Source: Pleurotus ostreatus/Saccharomyces cerevisiae fusant (Eukaryota > Opisthokonta). Taken from it: 26,150 bases of DNA. The notes beneath the pieces were generated by a model. It searched no databases, had not been told where the DNA came from, and was given only the letters and a program-made list of their open reading frames with translations. Both the position numbers and the translations under genes were made by a program. The stretch lies in contig JAMQCK010000361.1 in the NCBI GenBank assembly GCA_024196135.1, positions 1 through 26,150 of the forward strand. Direction: 5' to 3'. Positions 20,482 to 26,150 of the stretch are shown here, piece by piece (position 1 is the first letter of the stretch; each line of letters begins with the position of its first letter).

Positions 20482-22116
20482 TCAACGCCCACCGATGGCG
20501 GCCACCTTGCGCCAGATCATCGCAGCGGCAGCTCCTCCGTGGGGCATGTTCGAGAGGTCCTGCATTACTCGCTCAACCTCCTGGCCGCATGCTGGATCCT
20601 GCAGGTGCTTGACCAAGAAATCGGTCTGTGCGTCTCGAACCGCGGGGTACCTATACATGAAATGAATTGACATCACAAGCGATTGGAAGGCAAGGAACAC
20701 ACTCGGAAGAAAACTTTCTGAACGCCTCGCGAACGACGTTCGTCTCCGTCAAGTCAGCCAGGATCGCCTGCATGCACTGGGCACGCAAGTCGTCTAGCTT
20801 AGCCTGACATGCGTCAGTGCGGAGTCGTCCTGCAGGTCCATGGCCCCGCATACCTTGTCCGCGATGCGGTACATGGACTTCGGCGAACAGTGCAGAGGAT
20901 CAGCAGCGCCGCGATCCGAAGGGCTGGTGGAAGAGAGTCTTTTGAACGCGATTTTGCCAGTATACATGTAGAATACGAACGCGCGCCACCTATATTAGCT
21001 ACAGTTAGCGCGTGGTCAAGCTGGGATGGAAATGCGCCTACGTTCTGTAAGCATGGCGCGTCACTCGCACGACTTCTCCACGGCGCGCCTCTCGAGGGGG
21101 CACCTCCAGACTGACGGCAGGACAGTCGGGTGGGCCGCGCTGTTCGTCTTCATCGAAAGACCTGTAAGAAGGGGTCAACAATGGGAAGATCAGAAAAGCT
21201 CGCAGCACTTGCCCCACAGACGTGAATGCTTCGAAGTCAAGGTCGTCAGAGCAAAATGACAGGGCTGGCTTGTAAACGGGAATAATGCAATCATTCAAAT
21301 CACGGGAAGCGGACTGTCTCTCGAGCTCTTGATCGGGATCGGGCTCCTCGTCGTCGATGTCGCTGTCAGACGAGTGGTCGTACTCATCCTGCGGTGTATG
21401 CGTCTGATACGCGTCGAAGCTATCTTGTGTACTGACGGCGGTGATTCGCAACGCTGTAATGAGTTGCATTCAGCCTCTGCAGTCCGGAAGTGCGGACGTG
21501 CCAGTGCTCACCTTCGAGGACATCCCGGGACGCGTAGACGGGGCGGACCTCAGTTACACGCCTGCCATGGATGCGAGAAGGAAGCAGGAACTGCACGATG
21601 TCGCCTTCGCCGTCGATATCCTTGAGAAGAGCCCGCTCCCCGAGCGAGCCAGGAGGCGTGACGAGGGCCGGCGTGGGTGGCTGAGCCGGGAACCTGATCT
21701 GGAAATTCTCGATGAAATTGATGTCCCAGGGAAGCGGACAGGGCCGCGCCGACTGGACGACATAGAAGGAAATGGTCGCGGGCTTAGAAGGGTCGACGAT
21801 TGTCCAGATACCCATGGTACGCCATCCCCAGTTCGGGCAACTCGCGAACGACCTCCGCCTGCTCGATGGCGACCATGTTGGTGTATTTAACACTGTCGGG
21901 AGAGACGGACAGATTGCCGAGTTCGGAACGAAAGAGGATGTAAGGGTCGTGGCCGAACAGATATGTGTGCTCCTTGGGACCAACGCGCTCGACGCCGAAT
22001 CGCCATCCAAGGCCGCAGGGCATCGTTTCCTGCCTGCCGTCGATGTCGTTGCCAGGAGCGATGGTGAACGTTGACTGAACTCCTTGAGCCAGCCAGTCGT
22101 CCCTAACGTGCTGCAT
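20482..22116 (-). CDS. BTB/POZ-type protein, tandem copy C, with one apparent frameshift
   Basis: Six exons: 22116-21512, 21453-21213, 21161-21042, 20989-20854, 20803-20703 and 20650-20482. The domain order equals copies A and B: GLGWRFGVERVG, IWTIVDPSKPATISFYV, acidic DEYDHSSDSDIDDEE, WRAFVFYMYTGKIAFKRLSS, CSPKSMYRIADK, LDDLRAQCMQAILADL and MPHGGAAAAMIWRKVA. In exon 1 the frame shifts by one base between VRELPELG and WRTMG, at the GGGG run 21826-21829 (plus strand cccc). With that single base discounted every later phase agrees, giving about 456 residues. It is either a recent loss of function or a homopolymer sequence error. Intron 2 would start with GC (G|GCAAGT, 21212) rather than GT. Start chosen at MQHVRDDW by alignment with the paralogues. 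Confidence 0.7.
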
Positions 22117-22187
22117 TGCGGTGCGAAGTCGACGAGGCGGTAGGGGTAGGGGTCGACGAAAGTAGGGTCACGGCGACCGCCTGCGCA

Positions 22188-22194
22188 CTATATG
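22188..22194 (-). promoter_or_regulatory. TATA-like box of BTB copy C
   Basis: CATATAG on the minus strand, about 72 bp above the ATG at 22116. It overlaps the stop codon of the small upstream reading frame (22188-22626). Confidence 0.35.
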
Positions 22195-22626
22195 AGCGCA
22201 ATGCTGTCCCAGCGTGTTACGCACGAGCAGTGACGGCAAGCACTACAGCCGAACACGAAACCAGTAGAAGCACCGCTACTAGGATTTGGAAGAATAGACA
22301 TCCGACCCTCCAGCTTCGCGATGTAAAGCTTGCGCTTCGGCCAACCGCTGCACGGACTTTCTACTGCGTTTAGAAAGCTGTCGGATTCTGTGTTGTCGGT
22401 ATTGATGCAGGGCCCAATGAGGGCGTATAGCGCGGCTGCGTCATGGTAGCGAAAATGGTCTACTGTTCTCAGCTTTGATCAGGCAAAATAAAGCGCAAGA
22501 CTTCTTAACTTTACTCACCTTTAGTTGCGCGCTCTTGCACCATAGCGGCTCTATGAACCACAGTGAATAGAGAAAGTAGAGCGCTGCCACGACTACGAAT
22601 AATGCTAGGAATATTGCCACAAGCAT
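22188..22626 (-). CDS. Small putative single-pass membrane protein, 130 aa
   Basis: Two exons: 22626-22519 and 22472-22188, joined across a 46-nt intron with donor GTGAGT and acceptor CAAAG, both phase 0. The first 25 residues are very hydrophobic (MLVAIFLALFVVVAALYFLY) and would make a signal anchor. The second exon is open for 94 codons without any early ATG, so a simple ORF search misses it: VDHFRYHDAAALYALIGP, then KRKLYIAKLEGRMSIL and a Cys-rich end (GCSACRHCSC). I do not recognise the family. It runs in the same direction as BTB copy C and ends 72 bp before that gene's start. The length of the open frame is the main support, so this is tentative; it could be an unproductive transcript or part of copy C's leader. 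Confidence 0.38.
22277..22286 (-). promoter_or_regulatory. Shared upstream element AATCCTAGTA, copy C
   Basis: Third occurrence, about 83 bp above the TATA-like box of copy C. Here it lies inside the second exon of the small putative membrane protein. Confidence 0.42.
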
Positions 22627-22789
22627 CCGGACTTATCTTGCTTCATAGGACTCTTTATGAGAGTCAGTTCATAGCGATTTCACCAGGAATCAACTGATCG
22701 AAATGTGCGGGGCATGGTGCATATGGCATTCTCATGAAGTGCATAGCGTGACAGAGCATAGATACATCGGAGCGAAAGTCGAATGGCGC

Positions 22790-23487
22790 TCATGCGCTGG
22801 ACTTGATCGCCTTGCGCACCGCGTCTCTCCGCTGCTTCTTCGCGATCATGACGCTGAAGCGGCCGAAGTCGTTGAGTGACCGCCTCTTCTGGGTGGCGGC
22901 GATCTTCTGGGCCCAGGACGAAGCCTCCCACTTGCCGATGATACCCTCGGCCTCGACGACCTTCTTGACGACGCCAGAGCGCGCGCCACGGGGGAGCTTG
23001 GTGAGGGCAAAACGGGTGAGGGTGACGTGCTTCAAGGGGTAGGACTGGCGGGGGACGTCGGTGGTCGGGCCATCGATCAATGCCTGTACTTCTTCGTTAG
23101 CATTTCGCTTGTGAACTAGTGCATAGAGCACGCACCCGGTTGTGGTCAATGATCTCGACAATGACGGCGACCTTGCCCGCGAACGGACCAGCCTTGAGAA
23201 TGACAACTATTGAGCAAAATCTGTTTAGCACGATCGACGCGTAGTTTTGCAGGGTTCGACGTACGGCGGCCAACCTCGACGAATCTTTTGAAGGTGGAGT
23301 CCTGCATGAAGCGAATGTCAGAGCCAAACAAGTAGCGCGGAAGGATGGGTGGGTGAGGATGTTCGCGATCGAGTATGCCCGATCGTCATCTGGGGCAACA
23401 GCCTTCAATCCAGCCGTCTCCTCACTGTTTCCGCCCAGAGTCGTACGTCGTTGGAACCGCACGAGCAGCAGCAACACTTACGCTCAT
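22790..23487 (-). CDS. rpl14: 60S ribosomal protein L14 (eL14), 135 aa
   Basis: Four exons: 23487-23482 (only MS), 23301-23265, 23206-23136 and 23083-22790. The protein begins MSDSTFKRFVEVGR and continues VILKAGPFAGKVAVIVEIID, then LIDGPTTDVPRQSYPLKHVT, LPRGARSGVVKK and KWEASSWAQKIAATQKRRSL. It ends in a basic helix, the standard eL14 pattern: an N-terminal SH3-like barrel and a basic tail that contacts rRNA on the large subunit. The two-codon first exon with GTAAGT donor explains an otherwise odd start; starting at the ATG at 23307 would give MQDST, which is less like the family. Intron 1 is 180 nt, long for this region, but no convincing snoRNA was found in it. Confidence 0.93.
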
Positions 23488-23936
23488 CTTTTGGGTCTTG
23501 GAGAGGGTGGGCGCCGCCGCGAGTCTTGATGGATACTGGGGTGGGCGACGATGCTCACGATCCGCTGTCTTGTCACGTTTGCGTTACGTCACAAACCGTG
23601 ACTCTTTCTCGACTTCAATTCTGCGAACCAATGTTGGGCGTCAAACCACCGTAAAGCACGTCGTTCTCAGGCAGATGTCTGCTTCTGTCAATCATGAGCT
23701 GATTTTCAAGTTACGAAGTGGACTTAGCTGTACGGAAACGTGGTGGCATGCACTCATCAAAGTCTGGCCGTCGCAAACATACAGTAATACGCTGGCTTCG
23801 CTTGAAAGTACTCGTACATTGGCTGCCACCAGAGACCTCGAAGCTGAGTTCATTGTCCTGTGAGAGTAAGTAAAAGAAGGCCAACCTCTGGAGCTTGAAG
23901 ACTAAAATCGACAAAAAGAAGCAAGCGTAAGCGTAA
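23488..23936. other. Upstream region of RPL14 and downstream of tRNA-Glu
   Basis: I see no protein gene here. The right end holds a T5 run on the minus strand (23917-23913), the likely RNA polymerase III stop for the tRNA. The left end must hold the eL14 promoter, in which I see no clear TATA box. Confidence 0.45.
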
Positions 23937-24008
23937 TTCCGGTACGGGGAATCGAACCCCGAGCTATCGCGTGAAAGGCGATAATGTTAGCCGTTACACC
24001 ATACCGGA
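23937..24008 (-). tRNA. tE(UUC): tRNA-Glu (anticodon UUC), no intron
   Basis: On the minus strand 72 bases fold as a cloverleaf. The acceptor stem is TCCGGTA/TACCGGA with discriminator A. The anticodon stem is ATCGC/GCGAT with loop CTTTCAC, giving anticodon TTC. The T arm is CGGGG-TTCGATT-CCCCG. The D-arm contains GTGTAACGGCTAACAT, the usual A-box context for fungal tRNA-Glu. It reads GAA codons. A T5 run about 20 bases downstream is the probable polymerase III terminator. The CCA end is not encoded, as expected for a eukaryotic nuclear gene. Confidence 0.97.
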
Positions 24009-24260
24009 TTGTGGGTGATGTGGACTGTTAGGTATCGTTCAGCATGACAAAGTATTTGGCAAGAAACAAAACGAAGACAACATGGGTTGTGATTAGATAG
24101 CTAGCACACCACTGCAACATTATAGTAGTGAATGACTGTATTTACTGCATTACATATGCCGGCAGCGATAAAGAAAGTGTAAGTTAAGTCTATGAGTTGC
24201 CCTATCAAACCCGCCTAAGATCCAAGGGTATCGTACTGGTATAATCAAGCAAGGATGGCC

Positions 24261-25833
24261 TTACTCGTACACGTAGCACAAGATGCCAGCCGTCGTGTTC
24301 ATGACATCCCAGACAGTAAGGTTCTCCCACATGCCGTTGTTGGGCAAGGAGGTGTTGAACTGCATGAAGTCGGCGAAATCAGACAGCGCTTTTCAGAAGG
24401 TCCAAAGGCACTCACGTCCAGAGCCGGAGGGCCACCCGTGGTGTACTGAGCGTAAATAGTGGCGTTCTCGATGTGCGGCGTCAAGCCACCCTCGATCAGG
24501 TAGAAGTTCTCCTCGACGTGGGCGTGCTGCCAGTCAAACCACATCTTGTCGACCATCTGGAAAGAGATGATTATTCGAGAGATAAGCGGGAGTGCGGCTG
24601 CACGCGTACGGAGTGGTGAAGCCAAAAGAGCGGGTCTATGAGAAGTCAGTCGAGGAACAGTTACTCGGAGAGACGCTCGTACCGTTAGTCGTGAATGTCG
24701 CGCCAGGTACACACTCAGTGTCCCCGGTAGGACAGATTCCGCCCATGTCGCCCCCAATCATCTGGTGACCGGCGGCGTGCGCGGTCTGCACGGATATCAG
24801 CAAGATTCCAAATGGCAACTCCGACGACAACTCACCAGGAAGGCCTCGATCTTCGAGTGGAAGCCCTTGTAGTCGCCGACGTAGCCCTGCGTGAGATTGC
24901 GGAGGAGGTCGCCCTGGAAGGTCTCGTTGCCCGGCATCCACGGCTGCGTGTAGAACTGCGGGTCCTTGCCCTCCGTTGCGAAGGGGTACTGCGTGAAGTT
25001 ACGACGGAGGCGATGCGGGGAGGGGTAGGTCAGATGGAGGTCGGCGAAAGCGCCATCGACGAGCTGGAAGTCGTTCTCGGGGTCGCCCCAGCCTCCCAGG
25101 CCGCTAACGTTAACATCAGGGTCAAACATGGTGGAGTGCTCGACATCGGCGGCGTCTGCGTGCAATCAGATATCGCTCCAGGGAATTCAAAGGATGCGTA
25201 CCAAGGGACCAATCCCAGTACGGCGCGGAGGGGCCGGTGTAGTTGCAGAGGGTACGCATCTTCTCGTCGATGATGTGAACGTACGCGCGGTGGAAGGGGA
25301 AGAATCTAGGGAGGGGTTGGTATACTGATCGGGGGCATTTCACGCAACAAACCTCGCGGTAAAGTGGACCTGAGGAGATCGCGTCTGATTAACTGCCAGC
25401 GCACACGGTAAATGAGCAATGTACTCACCACCGGGTTCTGATCCATATGCACGTAGGCAAAGTCTGTGGTACGTTGAGACACGCGTACTCTTCATGATCG
25501 CGACCAGAGCTCACCATCGTAGTACGAGCCCGACGCGTTAATGGGGCCAATGTCTCCCTTGCCCACTTCGACGACCAAGTCATCCGTGTGAGGAAGGTTT
25601 GCCATGCACTTGATAGCAGTGAGAAGTTGGCAATGACGCGCGGAACGAGGTAAAGCACGCACCTTGATAGCATCCAACCACTGCTGGCGCTCATCCGGGG
25701 AGAGGCTGCGCCACTCGCGTCGCACAACCGGGTTCGTGCACTCTTGCGAGACGTTGACCGGGGACTGCTCCCTGACGGCCGCAGAAAGCGCGGGCGCGGC
25801 GCAGACGAGGAGCGCAAGTAAGTTGCGGACCAT
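24261..25833 (-). CDS. Secreted short tyrosinase / catechol oxidase-like protein, 369 aa
   Basis: Ten exons: 25833-25663, 25608-25515, 25463-25429, 25369-25353, 25305-25202, 25155-24836, 24785-24683, 24635-24610, 24556-24416 and 24359-24261. All phases agree, including a 17-nt microexon. Residues 1-18 (MVRNLLALLVCAAPALSA) form a signal peptide. Copper site A: His94, His102 and His111 (VHFTARFFPFHRAY). Copper site B: His250 and His254 (AHAAGHQM) with the HH at 288-289 (DPLFWLHHSMVDKMW). There are several N-glycosylation sequons. The enzyme would oxidise phenols or catechols to quinones outside the cell. It lacks the long C-terminal lid of classical mushroom tyrosinases, and Val rather than Cys stands two before the second copper His, so the usual Cys-His thioether is missing. 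That fits the short secreted class; mono- versus diphenolase activity cannot be read from sequence. Confidence 0.92.
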
Positions 25834-26150
25834 GGTGGCGGGAAAGAAGGAGGGGATGGCGGCGAAACGGATGGATGCGCGATGAAAGGCCCGGTATATG
25901 TATGCTGGAGCGTTGATCAATCTAGACCATAAATGCCTATTACTGCGCGGTTGCGGGCGGCAAAGTTGGCCGCCGTGTGCTCAGGGTTGCAAACAATGAT
26001 GAGATGGTCGTGAAGACTCCGACAGAGGTGGGCCTGGAAGGCGGGCGGCGTGATGGGCAGTGTCAGACCTCCGGCGCGTGTTCGTGTATTCCGAAATATA
26101 GAGCTGGAACGCTGCTGGCAGGGAACCGAGGAGGCCCGAGGAATGCAGCG
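25834..26150. other. Upstream region of the tyrosinase gene
   Basis: A weak TATA-like stretch (CATATACCGG on the minus strand, 25891-25900) lies about 60 bp above the start codon. I see no further gene to the right edge. Confidence 0.4.

Noticed and set aside
23302..23481. Possible snoRNA in the 180-nt first intron of RPL14 (ATGACGA as box C, CTGA as box D)
   Set aside because: The CTGA belongs to CTGAC near the 3' end and is better read as the branch point; no terminal stem forms and no guide was recognised.

Overview
The window looks like nuclear DNA of a basidiomycete, probably an Agaricomycete. Genes are closely spaced and cut by many 45-70 nt GT-AG introns, coding sequence is GC-rich, several promoters have TATA boxes, and there is a fungus-type Mediator Med1, a short secreted tyrosinase and a BTB-protein family typical of mushroom-forming fungi. 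No virus, plasmid, CRISPR array or recognisable transposon was seen. Exon boundaries were worked out by hand from reading frame, splice signals and homology.

Layout: 1-1498 (+) 3' part of a fungal-specific transcription factor; 1499-2722 no gene seen; 2803-3767 (+) a degraded or misread multi-exon gene with a signal peptide; 3844-5206 (-) an uncharacterised 392-aa protein; 5689-7347 (+) an F-box protein; 7814-9065 (-) the ribosomal scaffold RACK1/Cpc2, whose one long intron carries a U24 box C/D snoRNA; 9563-10507 (+) a two-pass membrane protein resembling TMEM242; 10837-12566 (+) a low-complexity Ser/Pro/Thr-rich protein; 12926-13544 (-) Got1; 13759-16186 (+) Mediator subunit 1; 16297-22116 (-) three tandem paralogous BTB-type genes; 22188-22626 (-) a small putative membrane protein; 22790-23487 (-) ribosomal protein eL14; 23937-24008 (-) tRNA-Glu(UUC); 24261-25833 (-) a secreted tyrosinase.

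The left and centre are mostly housekeeping: translation (RACK1, eL14, tRNA-Glu, U24), transcription (Med1) and membrane traffic (Got1). The accessory part is 16.3-22.6 kb. The three BTB genes share the same six-exon plan with matching phases, and each has the same 10-bp upstream element (AATCCTAGTA on the coding strand) 80-110 bp before a TATA box. The third copy has one extra base in a G run that breaks its frame, and one intron that must start with GC. Other points of note are a 12-bp palindrome CGGCATATGCCG found twice in intergenic DNA, and a tyrosinase intron whose two ends sit on a 10-bp direct repeat.
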